From positions 558,001 to 622,000 of the forward strand of contig NZ_SUQN01000002.1 in assembly GCF_013337685.1 (NCBI RefSeq): a stretch of 64,000 nucleotides of DNA, given 5' to 3'. How positions within the stretch are numbered: position 1 is the stretch's first letter; every line of letters starts with the position of its first letter. This DNA is from Citrobacter gillenii. GTDB lineage: Bacteria > Pseudomonadota > Gammaproteobacteria > Enterobacterales > Enterobacteriaceae. The position numbers and the translations under genes are program-made. Below, piece by piece: positions 1 to 10,583 of this stretch. The notes beneath the pieces are model-generated. The model was given only the letters and a program-made list of their open reading frames with translations, had not been told where the DNA came from and made no database searches.

Positions 1-1041
1 CAGTTCGCGGCGCAGTTGCGCTTCGATTGCAGCCACCTGTGAGCGCCACTCGCCCGACTCCAGCAGAGACAAACTGGCGGAGGCGACGGCACAGGCCAGC
101 GGATTGCCCATAAACGTCGGACCGTGCATAAAGCAGCCCGCTTCGCCGTTACTGATGGTTTCCGCCACCTGGCGAGTGGTCAGGGTGGCAGAAAGGGTCA
201 TTGTCCCGCCGGTTAACGCTTTGCCGAGACATAAAATATCCGGTGTAATGTCGGCGTGTTCACAGGCAAATAGCTTACCGGTGCGGCCAAAGCCGGTGGC
301 GATTTCGTCGGCAATCAGCAGAATACCTTCGCGATCGCACATCTTACGGATGCGCTTTAACCACTCGGGATGGTACATGCGCATGCCGCCAGCACCCTGA
401 ACGACAGGCTCCAGGATCACTGCCGCAATCTCGTGGCGATGGGCCGCCATCAGACGGGCAAAGGGCACCATATCCAGCTCATCCCACTCGCCGCCCATCC
501 GGCTTTGCGGGGCTGGGGCGAACAGGTTTTCCGGCAGATACCCTTTCCACAGACTGTGCATTGAGTTGTCAGGATCGCAGACCGACATCGCCCCGAAGGT
601 GTCACCGTGATACCCGTTACGGAACGTCAGGAAACGCTGGCGAGATTCGCCTTTTGCCTGCCAGTACTGCAGCGCCATTTTCATCGCTACTTCCACGGCA
701 ACGGAGCCTGAGTCCGCGAGGAAAACGCATTCCAGTGGTTCTGGCGTCATGGCAACCAGCTGGCGGCACAGTGCAATGGCCGGGGCATGGGTAATACCGC
801 CAAACATCACGTGTGACATGGCGTCGATTTGCGTTTTCATCGCGGCGTTCAGCTGCGGGTGATTGTAACCGTGGATCGCCGCCCACCAGGACGACATCCC
901 GTCAATCAGTCTCTCGCCGCTGGCTAAAATCAGTTCACAACCTTCAGCGCGCGCTACCGGATACACCGGCAGCGGGGAGGTCATCGAGGTGTAAGGGTGC
1001 CAGATATGGCGTTGGTCAAAGGCAAGATCGTCCGTTGTCAT
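1..1041 (-). CDS. bioA: Adenosylmethionine-8-amino-7-oxononanoate aminotransferase (3' part outside window)
   Basis: This is BioA, the PLP-dependent class III aminotransferase that converts 8-amino-7-oxononanoate to 7,8-diaminononanoate with SAM as amino donor. It is the antepenultimate step of biotin synthesis, in the cytoplasm. The minus-strand ATG at 1041-1039 begins [20 protein letters not shown]. The reading frame stays open to base 1, giving 347 codons of roughly 429, so the C-terminus lies outside. The aminotransferase signature [16 protein letters not shown] is visible, as is the segment leading to the PLP lysine ([10 protein letters not shown]). It is divergent from bioB across a shared BirA operator. 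Identity is recognised from close similarity to E. coli BioA. Confidence 0.96.
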   Translation of the reverse strand, partial: MTTDDLAFDQRHIWHPYTSMTSPLPVYPVARAEGCELILASGERLIDGMSSWWAAIHGYNHPQLNAAMKTQIDAMSHVMFGGITHAPAIALCRQLVAMTPEPLECVFLADSGSVAVEVAMKMALQYWQAKGESRQRFLTFRNGYHGDTFGAMSVCDPDNSMHSLWKGYLPENLFAPAPQSRMGGEWDELDMVPFARLMAAHRHEIAAVILEPVVQGAGGMRMYHPEWLKRIRKMCDREGILLIADEIATGFGRTGKLFACEHADITPDILCLGKALTGGTMTLSATLTTRQVAETISNGEAGCFMHGPTFMGNPLACAVASASLSLLESGEWRSQVAAIEAQLRREL

Positions 1042-1048
1042 AATCGAC

Positions 1049-1082
1049 TTGTAAACCAAATTAAAAAGATTTAGGTTTACGA
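1049..1082. promoter_or_regulatory. BirA (BioR-type) biotin operator between bioA and bioB
   Basis: An inverted repeat TTGTAAACC (1049-1057), 16-nt spacer, GGTTTACGA (1074-1082) matches the known BirA operator layout. It lies midway between the divergent bioA and bioB starts. The biotinyl-AMP-bound BirA dimer is expected to repress both overlapping promoters here. Confidence 0.9.
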
Positions 1083-1117
1083 GTCTACACGAAACTCAAA
1101 ATGAAACGAACACCAAT

Positions 1118-2158
1118 ATGGCTCATTCTTCTCGCTGGACAATGTCGCAAGTTACCGAATTATTTGAAAAACCACTGCTGGATCTGCTGTTTGAAGCGCA
1201 ACAGATCCACCGTCAGCACTTTGACCCGCAGCAGGTACAGGTCAGTACGTTGTTGTCGATAAAAACCGGCGCTTGTCCGGAAGACTGCAAATATTGCCCA
1301 CAAAGTTCCCGCTATAAAACCGGTCTGGAAACCGAGCGTTTAATGGAAGTTGAGCAGGTACTGGACTCTGCGCGTAAGGCCAAACAAGCCGGTTCAACGC
1401 GTTTCTGCATGGGCGCTGCGTGGAAGAATCCACACGAGCGCGATATGCCTTACCTGGAACAAATGGTGCAGGGCGTGAAAGAACTGGGGCTGGAAGCCTG
1501 TATGACGCTGGGTACGCTGGACGAAACGCAGGCGCAGCGTCTGGCCAGCGCGGGTCTCGACTACTACAACCACAACCTCGACACCTCGCCGGAGTTTTAC
1601 GGCAATATCATCACTACCCGTTCATATCAGGAACGCCTGGATACGCTGGATAAAGTGCGTGAAGCCGGGATTAAAGTCTGCTCTGGCGGCATTGTCGGCT
1701 TAGGCGAAACGGTCACTGACCGCGCCGGGTTGCTGCTGCAGCTGGCAAACCTGCCCACTCCGCCGGAAAGCGTCCCCATCAATATGCTGGTGAAGGTGAA
1801 GGGCACGCCGCTGGCGGATAATGACGATGTGGATGCGTTTGATTTTATCCGCACCATCGCCGTGGCGCGCATCATGATGCCGACCTCGTATGTCCGTCTG
1901 TCTGCAGGACGCGAACAAATGAACGAACAGACCCAGGCCATGTGCTTTATGGCCGGGGCTAACTCGATTTTCTACGGCTGTAAACTGCTGACCACGCCGA
2001 ACCCGAACGAAGATAAAGACCTGCTGCTGTTCCGCAAGCTGGGCCTGAATCCCCAGCAAACGGCGGTGCTGGCGGGCGATAACGAACAACAGCAGCGTCT
2101 GGAACAGGCCCTGCGCACTCCAGACACTGACGATTACTACAACGCGGCAACTGTATGA
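1118..2158 (+). CDS. bioB: Biotin synthase
   Basis: BioB is a radical SAM enzyme that inserts sulfur into dethiobiotin to make biotin, the last step of the pathway. The 346-residue length equals that of E. coli BioB. The radical-SAM cluster motif CPEDCKYC supplies C53, C57 and C60, and the sequence SAGREQ near residues 259-264 carries the arginine expected to bind the auxiliary [2Fe-2S] cluster. It is the first gene of bioBFCD. The start at 1118 lies 36 bp beyond the BirA operator. The stop overlaps the bioF start by 4 bp (ATGA), which implies translational coupling. Confidence 0.97.
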   Translation: MAHSSRWTMSQVTELFEKPLLDLLFEAQQIHRQHFDPQQVQVSTLLSIKTGACPEDCKYCPQSSRYKTGLETERLMEVEQVLDSARKAKQAGSTRFCMGAAWKNPHERDMPYLEQMVQGVKELGLEACMTLGTLDETQAQRLASAGLDYYNHNLDTSPEFYGNIITTRSYQERLDTLDKVREAGIKVCSGGIVGLGETVTDRAGLLLQLANLPTPPESVPINMLVKVKGTPLADNDDVDAFDFIRTIAVARIMMPTSYVRLSAGREQMNEQTQAMCFMAGANSIFYGCKLLTTPNPNEDKDLLLFRKLGLNPQQTAVLAGDNEQQQRLEQALRTPDTDDYYNAATV

Positions 2159-3309
2159 CCTGGCAGCAAAAAATTGACGATGCGCTGGCGGCGCGTCGTT
2201 CTGCCGATGCTCTGCGCCGTCGTCATGCGGTGACGCAGGGCGCCGGGCGTTGGTTGCAGGCAGATGGTCGTCAATATCTGAATTTTTCCAGTAACGATTA
2301 CCTTGGGCTAAGCCACCATCCGCAGATCGTCTGTGCGTGGCAGCAAGGGGCCGACCGATTTGGCGTCGGCAGCGGCGGATCAGGGCATGTCAGCGGTTAT
2401 TCCATAGCGCATCAGGCGCTGGAAGACGAACTGGCACAATGGCTGGGTTATTCACGCGCGCTGCTGTTTACCTCCGGGTTTGCCGCCAATCAGGCGGTGA
2501 TTGCCGCGCTGATGGGTAAACAGGATCGCATTGTTGCAGACCGACTCAGCCACGCTTCGCTGCTGGAGGCCGCCAGTCTGAGCCCGGCCATGCTGCGCCG
2601 CTTTACCCATAACGACACTCAGCATTTAGCTCGTCTGCTGGCGGCTCCCTGTCCGGGGCAACAGCTGGTGGTCACCGAAGGTGTATTCAGCATGGACGGC
2701 GACAGCGCGCCGCTGGCGCAAATCCACGCCGAGGCGCAGCGCCAGGAGGCGTGGCTGCTGGTGGATGATGCCCACGGTATTGGCGTCACCGGTGAGGAAG
2801 GACGCGGCTCGTGCTGGCAGCAGCAGGTCAAGCCCGAGCTGCTGATGGTGACCTTCGGCAAAGGCTTTGGCGTCAGCGGGGCGGCCATTCTCTGCTCTGA
2901 CAGCGTGGCCGATTATCTGCTGCAGTTTGCTCGCCATCTGATTTACAGCACCAGTATGCCCCCGGCGCAGGCTCAGGCGTTGCGCGCCGCGCTGGCGGTG
3001 ATCCGCAGCCCTGAAGGCGACGAGCGCCGGGAAAAGCTGGCGATGCTTATCCAGCGTTTTCGTGCCGGTATGACGAACCCTGATTTGCTGCTGGCACAGT
3101 CAGACAGCGCCATTCAGCCACTGATCGTCGGCGATAACCAAAAAGCGTTGCAGCTGGCGCAGACGTTACGCGATCGGGGTTGCTGGGTGACGGCAATCCG
3201 GCCACCTACCGTGCCGGTTGGTACTGCCAGACTGCGACTGACGCTGACTCAGGCGCATGAAGCTCAGGATATCGACCGCTTGCTGGAGGTGCTGCATGAC
3301 GCAGGTTGA
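2155..3309 (+). CDS. bioF: 8-amino-7-oxononanoate synthase
   Basis: BioF is a PLP enzyme of the alpha-oxoamine synthase family. It condenses pimeloyl-ACP with alanine, releasing CO2. At 384 residues it has the family length. The PLP lysine K236 is in [11 protein letters not shown], and the cofactor-aspartate region is [10 protein letters not shown] (about 201-210). The start overlaps the bioB stop (ATGA). The 3' end overlaps bioC by 14 bp, so the operon is tightly packed. Confidence 0.97.
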   Translation: MTWQQKIDDALAARRSADALRRRHAVTQGAGRWLQADGRQYLNFSSNDYLGLSHHPQIVCAWQQGADRFGVGSGGSGHVSGYSIAHQALEDELAQWLGYSRALLFTSGFAANQAVIAALMGKQDRIVADRLSHASLLEAASLSPAMLRRFTHNDTQHLARLLAAPCPGQQLVVTEGVFSMDGDSAPLAQIHAEAQRQEAWLLVDDAHGIGVTGEEGRGSCWQQQVKPELLMVTFGKGFGVSGAAILCSDSVADYLLQFARHLIYSTSMPPAQAQALRAALAVIRSPEGDERREKLAMLIQRFRAGMTNPDLLLAQSDSAIQPLIVGDNQKALQLAQTLRDRGCWVTAIRPPTVPVGTARLRLTLTQAHEAQDIDRLLEVLHDAG

Positions 3310-4051
3310 TAAGCAGGCCATTGCCGCCGCGTTCGGACGCGCTGCCTCCCACTACGAACAACACGCTGAATTACAGCGTCAAAGCGCCGATGCGTTACTG
3401 GCGCGGCTGGCGGGGCGGCAGTATGCCCGCGTGCTGGATGCCGGCTGCGGGCCAGGTCGTATGAGTCGCTACTGGCGAGAGCAGGGGAGCGAGGTCAGCG
3501 CCCTGGATTTGTCTGCGCCTATGCTAGCGCAAGCCCAGCGGCACGATGCGGCGCACCATTATCTGCTGGCCGATATTGAGGCCATTCCGCAAGATACCGC
3601 GACGTTTGACCTGGCCTGGAGCAATCTGGCCGTGCAATGGTGCGGCGATTTACGCCACGCATTAGGCGAACTCTACCGGGTCGTGCGCCCCGGCGGGACG
3701 GTGGCCTTCAGCACCCTGGCGCATGGCTCGATGCCGGAACTGCGTCAGGCGTGGCAGGCGGTGGATAACCGGGCGCATGCCAACCGTTTTTTACCCGTCG
3801 AACAGCTGGAAAACGCGCTGCACGGCTGGGAGGTTGAGTATCAGATGCAGGCCGTCACGCTGTGGTTTGACGATGCGCTGAGCGCCATGCGTTCGCTCAA
3901 AGGCATTGGCGCGACGCATTTGCATGAAGGTCGCGAACAGCGCGTGCTGACCCGCTCACAGCTGCAACAGTTACAGTTAGCCTGGCCCCAGAAACAGGGG
4001 AAATACCCGCTGACGTACCATCTTTTTTTGGGAGTGATTCAACGTGACTAA
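3296..4051 (+). CDS. bioC: Malonyl-ACP O-methyltransferase
   Basis: BioC methylates the free carboxyl of malonyl-ACP with SAM so that the fatty acid machinery can build the pimeloyl chain. The SAM-binding motif [11 protein letters not shown] is clear, followed by the DLSAPML acidic-loop strand and the conserved [11 protein letters not shown] segment. I choose the ATG at 3296 ([17 protein letters not shown], 251 residues) because it aligns with the E. coli N-terminus. An upstream in-frame start inside bioF is less likely. It overlaps bioF by 14 bp and bioD by 8 bp. Confidence 0.95.
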   Translation: MTQVDKQAIAAAFGRAASHYEQHAELQRQSADALLARLAGRQYARVLDAGCGPGRMSRYWREQGSEVSALDLSAPMLAQAQRHDAAHHYLLADIEAIPQDTATFDLAWSNLAVQWCGDLRHALGELYRVVRPGGTVAFSTLAHGSMPELRQAWQAVDNRAHANRFLPVEQLENALHGWEVEYQMQAVTLWFDDALSAMRSLKGIGATHLHEGREQRVLTRSQLQQLQLAWPQKQGKYPLTYHLFLGVIQRD

Positions 4052-4724
4052 AACGTATTTTGTCACCGGGACGGACACCGAGGTTGGTAAAACCATCGCC
4101 AGCTGTGCATTGTTACAGGCGGCAGGACAGTTGGGCTACCGGACCCTGGGCTACAAGCCGGTCGCCTCGGGCAGTGAAATGACGGCAGACGGCCTGCGTA
4201 ACAGCGATGCCCTGGCGTTGCAGCGGAACAGTTCGTTGGCAGTGGACTATGCGGCCATCAATCCGTATACCTTCGCCGAACCCACGTCACCGCATATTAT
4301 CAGCGCCGATGAAGGGCGACCGATTCAGGCCCCGGTGATGTCTGCCGGTTTACGCGCCCTGGAGAAACAGGCCGACTGGGTGCTGGTCGAAGGGGCAGGG
4401 GGATGGTTGACCCCGCTTTCGCCTACGCTGAGCTTTGCCGACTGGGTGCAAACGGAACAATTGCCGGTGATTCTGGTGGTGGGCGTGAAGCTCGGCTGTA
4501 TCAATCATGCCCTCCTGACCGCGCAGGCGATACGCCAGGCCGGGCTGACGCTGGTCGGCTGGGTTGCCAATGACGTAACCCCGCCAGGGAAGCGTCACGC
4601 TGAATACATGGCGACGCTGAGGCGCACACTTGCGGCACCGCTGCTGGGCGAGATCCCGTGGCTGTCAGCGACGCCGGAGCGGGCAGAAACCGGACGCTAT
4701 ATCGATCTGAGCACGCTGCCTTAG
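4044..4724 (+). CDS. bioD: Dethiobiotin synthetase
   Basis: BioD carboxylates diaminononanoate and closes the ureido ring using ATP, forming dethiobiotin, the substrate of BioB. It begins at a GTG at 4044 (residues [17 protein letters not shown]) that overlaps the bioC stop. The P-loop GTDTEVGKT, the lysine in GYKPVASG and the VEGAGGW motif are intact. At 226 residues it is within a residue or so of the E. coli enzyme. It is the last gene of the bio operon. The first paralogue-distinguishing motifs match BioD rather than YnfK, mainly because of operon position. Confidence 0.95.
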   Translation: MTKTYFVTGTDTEVGKTIASCALLQAAGQLGYRTLGYKPVASGSEMTADGLRNSDALALQRNSSLAVDYAAINPYTFAEPTSPHIISADEGRPIQAPVMSAGLRALEKQADWVLVEGAGGWLTPLSPTLSFADWVQTEQLPVILVVGVKLGCINHALLTAQAIRQAGLTLVGWVANDVTPPGKRHAEYMATLRRTLAAPLLGEIPWLSATPERAETGRYIDLSTLP

Positions 4725-4938
4725 GCGCCATTCTGGTGCGGATAGGCTGCTGTGGCCTGCCCGTGTTAACGCCCTGGGCAGGCAAAAAAATGATGAAAAT
4801 GCGAGCAGGATCTCGACTGCTCCAGCCCGCTTCGTTAGCTGATAAATATCAAAATTTAGCGATAATTTTTTTTTATTCGACCAAAAAAGGACATCGATAC
4901 GTTTCTGCCAGGCGGCAGTCAGCACGGGCTGGAGACAG

Positions 4939-4961
4939 TTATCCACTATTCCTGTGGATAA
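4939..4961. promoter_or_regulatory. Inverted pair of DnaA boxes upstream of uvrB
   Basis: TTATCCACT (4939-4947) and TGTGGATAA (4953-4961, reverse complement TTATCCACA) face each other with a 5-bp gap. The second is a perfect high-affinity DnaA box and the first has one mismatch. DnaA boxes near the distal uvrB promoter are known in E. coli, which supports a regulatory role rather than an origin. Confidence 0.75.
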
Positions 4962-5263
4962 CCTTGTGCATTAGAGTTAGAAAACACTATGTAAGCGAGA
5001 GAAGACGCGGCCTGCGACTAAATTGCTGCGAAAGACGGCTTGAGAAAATAGTTATTCAAATACAGATTGTTAGATAAAAGCAATGGCTGTCGCGGAAGTG
5101 TCATCTGTTGCCATAAAACTTTCATCTCCTGGCTTGACAAATGTTAAAAAAGTCATAGGTCTGGGGATAACACATTTTTGCTGGTGTTTTATCTTGCCTG
5201 CGGTGAAATTTTAGCCCGCAGTGATGGGGGTTAAGGGGGCGTAACAGAAATATTGTGGTGTGT

Positions 5264-5283
5264 TACTGTTTTTCCATCCAGTA
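5264..5283. promoter_or_regulatory. LexA box of uvrB
   Basis: TACTGTTTTTCCATCCAGTA fits the SOS-box pattern TACTG-N10-CAGTA with both half-sites complete. It lies 73 bp before the uvrB start. uvrB is a classical LexA-repressed gene. Confidence 0.9.
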
Positions 5284-5356
5284 TATTTTACTGGCAAAAT
5301 CTACTGCTGCGAGTAAAATTAGACACCTGCCCGCCCATTGCTTCAGGTAGCTGCTC

Positions 5357-7378
5357 ATGAGTAAACCGTTCAAACTGAATTCCGCTTTTAAACCCTCTGG
5401 CGATCAGCCTGAGGCGATTCGTCGCCTGGAAGAAGGGCTGGAGGATGGTCTGGCGCATCAGACGCTGCTGGGCGTAACGGGTTCGGGGAAAACGTTCACC
5501 ATCGCCAACGTCATTGCGGACCTCCAGCGGCCAACCATGGTGCTGGCACCCAACAAGACGCTGGCGGCCCAGCTTTATGGCGAGATGAAAGAATTCTTCC
5601 CGGATAACGCGGTAGAGTATTTTGTCTCCTACTACGACTATTACCAGCCGGAAGCGTACGTACCGAGTTCTGATACATTCATCGAGAAAGATGCGTCGGT
5701 CAACGAACACATCGAGCAAATGCGACTGTCGGCGACCAAGGCGCTGCTGGAGCGTCGGGATGTCATTGTGGTGGCCTCGGTTTCCGCGATCTATGGTCTG
5801 GGCGACCCGGACCTGTATTTGAAAATGATGCTGCACCTGACGGTCGGCATGATCATCGACCAGCGCGCCATTTTGCGGCGGCTGGCGGAGCTGCAATATA
5901 CCCGCAACGATCAGGCATTTCAGCGCGGGACGTTCCGTGTGCGCGGTGAAGTGATAGACATCTTCCCGGCAGAATCTGACGACATTGCGTTGCGCGTGGA
6001 GCTGTTTGATGAAGAAGTGGAGCGTTTGTCACTGTTTGACCCGCTGACCGGGCAGGTTGAATCTAGCATTCCACGCTTTACCGTCTACCCTAAAACGCAC
6101 TACGTTACGCCACGCGAACGCATTGTGCAGGCGATGGAAGACATTAAGGTCGAGCTTGCCGAGCGGCGTAAAAACCTGCTAGCGAACAACAAGTTGTTGG
6201 AAGAACAGCGCTTAAGCCAGCGTACGCAGTTCGATCTGGAGATGATGAACGAACTGGGCTACTGTTCGGGCATTGAAAACTATTCCCGCTATCTCTCCGG
6301 GCGCGGGCCTGGCGAGCCGCCGCCGACGCTGTTTGACTACCTGCCAGCCGATGGCCTGCTGGTGGTCGATGAATCCCACGTGACTATTCCGCAAATCGGC
6401 GGTATGTATCGCGGCGACCGGGCGCGAAAAGAGACGCTGGTCGAGTACGGTTTTCGTCTGCCGTCAGCACTGGATAACCGCCCGTTGAAGTTTGAAGAGT
6501 TTGAGGCGCTGGCCCCGCAAACCATCTATGTTTCCGCCACGCCGGGCAACTATGAGCTGGAGAAATCCGGCGATGACGTCGTTGATCAGGTAGTACGACC
6601 GACCGGCCTGCTGGATCCAGTGATTGAAGTGCGCCCGGTGGCAACACAGGTCGATGACCTGCTGTCTGAAATTCGTATCCGCGCGGCGATCAACGAACGT
6701 GTACTGGTGACGACGCTAACCAAGCGGATGGCGGAAGACCTCACGGAATACCTCGAAGAGCACGGCGAGCGGGTGCGTTATCTGCACTCGGACATCGACA
6801 CCGTGGAGCGTATGGAAATCATTCGTGACCTGCGTCTGGGCGAGTTTGACGTGCTGGTGGGTATCAACCTGTTACGAGAAGGTCTGGACATGCCTGAGGT
6901 CTCTCTGGTGGCGATTCTGGACGCCGACAAAGAAGGGTTCCTGCGTTCTGAGCGATCGCTGATCCAGACTATCGGGCGTGCGGCACGTAACATCAACGGT
7001 AAAGCGATCCTCTACGGCGATAAAATTACGGCCTCAATGGCAAAGGCGATCGGCGAAACCGAACGGCGTCGTGAGAAGCAGCATCAGTACAACGAAGAGC
7101 ATGGTATTACGCCGCAGGGGCTGAACAAGAAGGTGGTCGACATTCTGGCGCTGGGGCAAAATATTGCCAAGACCAAAGCCAAGGGCCGAGGCAAGTCGCG
7201 TTCCGGCGCGAAGTCCGAGGTGGTTGAATTGGATATGACGCCGAAGGCGCTGCAGCAGAAAATCCATGAACTGGAAGGGCAGATGATGAAGCACGCGCAG
7301 AACCTGGAGTTTGAAGAAGCTGCTCAAATCCGCGATCAGCTGCACCAGCTGCGCGAGCTGTTTATCGCGGCATCGTAA
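5357..7378 (+). CDS. uvrB: Excinuclease ABC subunit B
   Basis: UvrB is the damage-verification subunit of nucleotide excision repair. It is loaded by UvrA, melts DNA with its beta-hairpin and recruits UvrC for incision. At 673 residues it matches the E. coli length. Visible elements are Walker A TGSGKT (K45), the beta-hairpin region [13 protein letters not shown] near residue 92, the helicase motif II DESH, the motif VI-like QTIGRAARN, and a C-terminal UVR helical hairpin (about 630-665: [20 protein letters not shown]) that contacts UvrC. It is induced by DNA damage through the LexA box upstream. Confidence 0.98.
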   Translation: MSKPFKLNSAFKPSGDQPEAIRRLEEGLEDGLAHQTLLGVTGSGKTFTIANVIADLQRPTMVLAPNKTLAAQLYGEMKEFFPDNAVEYFVSYYDYYQPEAYVPSSDTFIEKDASVNEHIEQMRLSATKALLERRDVIVVASVSAIYGLGDPDLYLKMMLHLTVGMIIDQRAILRRLAELQYTRNDQAFQRGTFRVRGEVIDIFPAESDDIALRVELFDEEVERLSLFDPLTGQVESSIPRFTVYPKTHYVTPRERIVQAMEDIKVELAERRKNLLANNKLLEEQRLSQRTQFDLEMMNELGYCSGIENYSRYLSGRGPGEPPPTLFDYLPADGLLVVDESHVTIPQIGGMYRGDRARKETLVEYGFRLPSALDNRPLKFEEFEALAPQTIYVSATPGNYELEKSGDDVVDQVVRPTGLLDPVIEVRPVATQVDDLLSEIRIRAAINERVLVTTLTKRMAEDLTEYLEEHGERVRYLHSDIDTVERMEIIRDLRLGEFDVLVGINLLREGLDMPEVSLVAILDADKEGFLRSERSLIQTIGRAARNINGKAILYGDKITASMAKAIGETERRREKQHQYNEEHGITPQGLNKKVVDILALGQNIAKTKAKGRGKSRSGAKSEVVELDMTPKALQQKIHELEGQMMKHAQNLEFEEAAQIRDQLHQLRELFIAAS

Positions 7379-7383
7379 GTGGG

Positions 7384-7530
7384 TGCCGGATGCGGGATAA
7401 ATCCCTTATCCGGCCTACGGGATAGAGCGCGTTGGTAGGCCTGATAAGCGCAGCACATCAGGCAGTGTTTGGTGCCGGATGGCGGAACAGAACGCTTCGG
7501 TAGGCCTGATAAGCGTAGCGCCATCAGGCA
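7384..7530. repeat. REP/BIME cluster between uvrB and yvcK
   Basis: Several alternating REP-type palindromes (cores GCCGGAT...ATCCGGC and GCCTGAT...ATCAGGC, joined by TAGGCC/GGCCTA) fill the gap between these convergent genes. They probably act as a transcript-stabilising or bidirectional terminating structure and may bind gyrase or IHF, as known for BIMEs. Confidence 0.85.
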
Positions 7531-7537
7531 ATTCCAC

Positions 7538-8446
7538 CTAGCCTAACGCTTGCACCGCTTTTTCCAGCGCGTCGTGCAACAGCTGACGGTCGTGGCGATA
7601 CGGAATATCGCTGGCTTCCAGCACGTCCTGAATCACGATGCGGTCACTCACGGCTGAAGCATCGACTTTTGGCCCGACAACCACCGCATCAATCACTTTT
7701 TTCCCGACATATTGTTCGATGATAGTCAGCTTATCGTTAAGCGTCAGACTGGCGGCAGGGAGGCTTAATTCACGCCCCAGATTGCCGATGTAGACCATCG
7801 GAGCCGGTGTGCGACGTAAGGCCTGCGCCAGTTCGTCGAGCAGCAGGATAGGCATCAGGCTGGTGTAAAAACTGCCCGGCCCAATCAGAATCAAATCGGC
7901 TTCAGCGATAGCCTCTACCGCTTCGCGCGTGGTCGGCACCTTTGGCGACAGCATCAGTTCCTGAGGTGGGATAGTGAGCTGATCGATATTCACCTCGCCA
8001 TAAATCTCATGTCCCTGATCGTCGATAGCCATTAAATCGACCGGCAGCTCGGACATCGGAATTAAATGCGCGTCAACTTTCAACAGGCTGCGAATTAAAT
8101 TGATTGCTTCCAGAGGCCGTACGCTGAGGTGATCTAATGCCTTTAACATCAGATTTCCGAGGTTATGCCCGGAAAGTTCGCCATTACCGCCAAAACGATA
8201 CTCAAACATCGCGGATGCGACGCTGGGCTGGGTAATTAACTGGTTCAGACAGTTACGCATATCTCCCCAGGCAATACCTCCCTCGGAGCGGCGAATTCGA
8301 CCGGTAGAGCCGCCGTTATCGGTGGTGGTGACAATGCCCGTCAGGCGTGAACCTAAAGGAGAAAGTGAAGAGAGGACGCGTCCCAATCCATGCCCTCCGC
8401 CGAGAGCGACAACGCGATCCAGATCCGCCAACGTGCGAGTGCGCAT
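7538..8446 (-). CDS. ybhK: Gluconeogenesis factor family protein YvcK/YbhK
   Basis: This is a CofD-like/YvcK family protein of 302 residues. Relatives bind nucleotide-sugars (UDP-GlcNAc) and affect carbon metabolism and envelope synthesis in Gram-positives. The E. coli role is not well defined. The N-terminal [12 protein letters not shown] phosphate-binding loop, [14 protein letters not shown] and the GPGSFYTSL motif are the family hallmarks. I choose the ATG at 8446 ([12 protein letters not shown]), which has an AGGAA ribosome site, over an in-frame ATG 20 codons upstream, because it matches the usual family start. It is convergent with uvrB. Confidence 0.92.
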   Translation of the reverse strand: MRTRTLADLDRVVALGGGHGLGRVLSSLSPLGSRLTGIVTTTDNGGSTGRIRRSEGGIAWGDMRNCLNQLITQPSVASAMFEYRFGGNGELSGHNLGNLMLKALDHLSVRPLEAINLIRSLLKVDAHLIPMSELPVDLMAIDDQGHEIYGEVNIDQLTIPPQELMLSPKVPTTREAVEAIAEADLILIGPGSFYTSLMPILLLDELAQALRRTPAPMVYIGNLGRELSLPAASLTLNDKLTIIEQYVGKKVIDAVVVGPKVDASAVSDRIVIQDVLEASDIPYRHDRQLLHDALEKAVQALG

Positions 8447-8547
8447 AGTTATTCCTGATATTAATTGATCGCCGTTACAGTAGCGTAAATTACGGGTTTT
8501 CAGCAATTATCTGGCGGTGTTGTGTGAAAATAAATTTAGGCGATCTG

Positions 8548-8739
<192 letters not shown>

Positions 8740-8771
8740 CCCCTTTTTGACGACATCCACCTGATAGCAAG

Positions 8772-8785
8772 ATGATGTATATCAA
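8772..8785. promoter_or_regulatory. FNR-like box upstream of moaA
   Basis: ATGATGTATATCAA reads TTGATATACATCAT on the other strand and matches FNR consensus TTGAT-N4-ATCAA with one end mismatch. Anaerobic activation of moa by FNR is known in E. coli. Confidence 0.65.
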
Positions 8786-8834
8786 TGCAAAACTGTGATT
8801 TTTGCTTATTCTGTAGCGAAATTGCACGATCATG

Positions 8835-8860
8835 TCGCTATGTATAGGATTATATAGCGA
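8835..8860. promoter_or_regulatory. ModE operator of the moa operon
   Basis: The arms TCGCTATGTATA (8835-8846) and TATATAGCGA (8851-8860) form the TCGCTAT...ATAGCGA dyad expected of ModE sites (consensus TCGNTATATA-N6-TATATAACGA). Molybdate-bound ModE activates moa transcription in E. coli. Confidence 0.8.
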
Positions 8861-8942
8861 AAGTGTACATGGCAAAACTGTTATTTACACGCTAGTATCG
8901 GCATAACCAACATGTACTCGACGTATGACGAGTATAAACACT

Positions 8943-9055
8943 CTAGCCTCTGCACCTGGGTCAAATGATACGGTGCTTTGGCCGTGACAAGGCTTACATC
9001 AGATTGTCACCAGGGCGCAGGAAGAAATGACTCCGCCTCCCGTATTTGGAAAGGT
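8943..9055 (+). ncRNA. Moco RNA motif (molybdenum cofactor riboswitch) in the moaA leader
   Basis: The leader carries the conserved elements of the moaA Moco RNA: CTGCACCTGGGTC, ATGATACGGTGCTTTGGCCGTG, and the downstream CACCAGGGCG...CTCCGCC...GTATTTGGAAAGGTG segment that ends at the moaA ATG. Written pieces here are overlapping parts of one structure. It sits immediately before moaA and can reach its ribosome site. In E. coli this RNA represses moaA translation when Moco is abundant and is also bound by CsrA. Confidence 0.85.
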
Positions 9056-9059
9056 GTAC

Positions 9060-10049
9060 ATGGGCTCTCAACTTACCGATGCTTTCGCACGTAAGTTTTA
9101 CTACTTACGTTTGTCGATTACCGATGTGTGTAACTTTCGTTGCACCTACTGCCTGCCGGATGGCTACAAGCCCGGTGGGGTCACCAATAACGGTTTTTTG
9201 ACCGTTGATGAAATTCGCCGCGTCACGCGTGCGTTCGCCAATCTGGGAACGGAAAAAGTGCGTCTGACCGGGGGCGAGCCGTCATTGCGTCGTGACTTTA
9301 CCGACATCATCGCCGCCGTGCGAGAAAATGACGCCATCCGCCAGATAGCGGTGACCACCAACGGTTATCGTCTGGCACGGGATGCCGCCACCTGGCGTGA
9401 GGCGGGGCTCACGGCGCTGAACGTCAGCGTCGACAGCCTTGACGCCCGTCAGTTTCATGCCATTACCGGGCAGGATAAATTTCAACAGGTGATGGCGGGC
9501 ATTGATGCCGCCTTTGATGCCGGTTTTGAGAAAGTCAAAGTGAACACCGTGCTGATGCGCGATGTAAACCACCATCAACTGGACACCTTTCTCGCCTGGA
9601 TCCAGCCACGTCCGATTCAATTACGCTTTATTGAGCTGATGGAAACCGGCGAAGGCAGTTCTCTCTTCCGTAAACACCATATCTCCGGCCAGGTACTGCG
9701 CGATGAACTGCTGCGTCGCGGCTGGATCCATCAGCTACGCCAGCGCAGCGACGGTCCGGCGCAGGTTTTTTGTCATCCCGATTATGCGGGTGAAATCGGT
9801 CTGATCATGCCGTATGAGAAAGACTTCTGCGCCACCTGCAACCGTCTGCGCGTCTCTTCTGTCGGCAAACTGCATCTGTGCTTATTCGGTGAAGGCGGGG
9901 TCAGCCTGCGTGATTTGCTGGAAGATGACGCTCAGCAGTCTGCGCTGGAAGAACGTATCTCAAGCGCGTTGCTGGAGAAAAAGCAGACCCACTTCCTGCA
10001 TCAGAACAATACCGGTATTACGCAAAACTTATCTTACATTGGCGGCTGA
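9060..10049 (+). CDS. moaA: GTP 3',8-cyclase (Moco synthesis)
   Basis: MoaA is a radical SAM enzyme that, with MoaC, turns GTP into cyclic pyranopterin monophosphate, the first step of Moco synthesis. At 329 residues it has the E. coli length. The N-terminal cluster ligands are C24, C28 and C31 (CNFRCTYC). The C-terminal auxiliary cluster uses FCATCNRLR and the later LHLC. The chain ends in the conserved double glycine YIGG needed for activity. I choose the ATG at 9060, right after the riboswitch. An ATG 33 bp upstream falls inside the RNA structure. Confidence 0.97.
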   Translation: MGSQLTDAFARKFYYLRLSITDVCNFRCTYCLPDGYKPGGVTNNGFLTVDEIRRVTRAFANLGTEKVRLTGGEPSLRRDFTDIIAAVRENDAIRQIAVTTNGYRLARDAATWREAGLTALNVSVDSLDARQFHAITGQDKFQQVMAGIDAAFDAGFEKVKVNTVLMRDVNHHQLDTFLAWIQPRPIQLRFIELMETGEGSSLFRKHHISGQVLRDELLRRGWIHQLRQRSDGPAQVFCHPDYAGEIGLIMPYEKDFCATCNRLRVSSVGKLHLCLFGEGGVSLRDLLEDDAQQSALEERISSALLEKKQTHFLHQNNTGITQNLSYIGG

Positions 10050-10068
10050 TCGCTAAAAGGAGTTTTTC

Positions 10069-10581
10069 ATGAGTCAGGTAAGCGCTGAATTTATCCCGAC
10101 ACGCATTGCTATTCTTACTGTTTCCAGCCGTCGTGGCGAAGAGGACGATACCTCCGGCCATTATCTGCGCGACAGTGCGCTGGAGGCGGGTCATCAGATT
10201 GTAGACAAGGCGATTGTTAAAGAGAACCGCTATGCCATCCGCGCCCAGGTTTCCGCCTGGATTGCCAGTGACGATGTGCAAGTGGTGCTGATTACCGGCG
10301 GTACCGGTTTGACCGAAGGCGACCAGGCACCAGAAGCGCTGCTGCCGCTGTTCGACCGTGAAGTCGAAGGGTTTGGCGAAGTGTTCCGCATGCTCTCCTT
10401 TGAAGAGATTGGCACCGCGACGTTGCAATCACGCGCGATTGCCGGTGTGGCCAATAAAACGCTGATTTTTGCCATGCCGGGGTCGACCAAAGCGTGTCGC
10501 ACTGCCTGGGAAAATATCATTGCGCCGCAGCTCGATGCCCGTACGCGTCCGTGTAACTTCCACCCCCATTTGAAGAAATAA
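10069..10581 (+). CDS. moaB: Molybdopterin adenylyltransferase-like protein MoaB
   Basis: MoaB is a MogA/MoaB-fold protein of 170 residues. In archaea homologues adenylylate molybdopterin, but the E. coli protein is thought to be dispensable because MogA does this step. The molybdopterin-binding motif [17 protein letters not shown] is intact, as is the [12 protein letters not shown]-terminal phosphate region. It follows moaA by 19 bp with the ribosome site AAAGGAG and precedes moaC by 2 bp. Confidence 0.95.
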   Translation: MSQVSAEFIPTRIAILTVSSRRGEEDDTSGHYLRDSALEAGHQIVDKAIVKENRYAIRAQVSAWIASDDVQVVLITGGTGLTEGDQAPEALLPLFDREVEGFGEVFRMLSFEEIGTATLQSRAIAGVANKTLIFAMPGSTKACRTAWENIIAPQLDARTRPCNFHPHLKK

Positions 10582-10583
10582 GT

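Larger units (their letters stand above)
4725..5356. other. bioD-uvrB intergenic control region
   Basis: These 632 bp hold no convincing gene. I see a strong hairpin (GCCTGCCC 4755-4762 with GGGCAGGC 4776-4783) just after bioD. Seven A residues follow it rather than T, so it is not a classical terminator on the plus strand. Next come an inverted pair of DnaA boxes (4939-4961), a TTGACA element at 5134-5139 that may be a -35 of a uvrB promoter, and the LexA box directly before uvrB. Confidence 0.6.

Noticed and set aside
4755-4790. Hairpin after bioD as a Rho-independent terminator
   Set aside because: The stem is strong, but a run of A rather than T follows on the plus strand, so it does not fit a terminator in either direction.
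4939-4961. DnaA box pair as part of a replication origin
   Set aside because: Only two boxes, no AT-rich unwinding repeats and no origin-linked genes. The uvrB promoter context explains them better.
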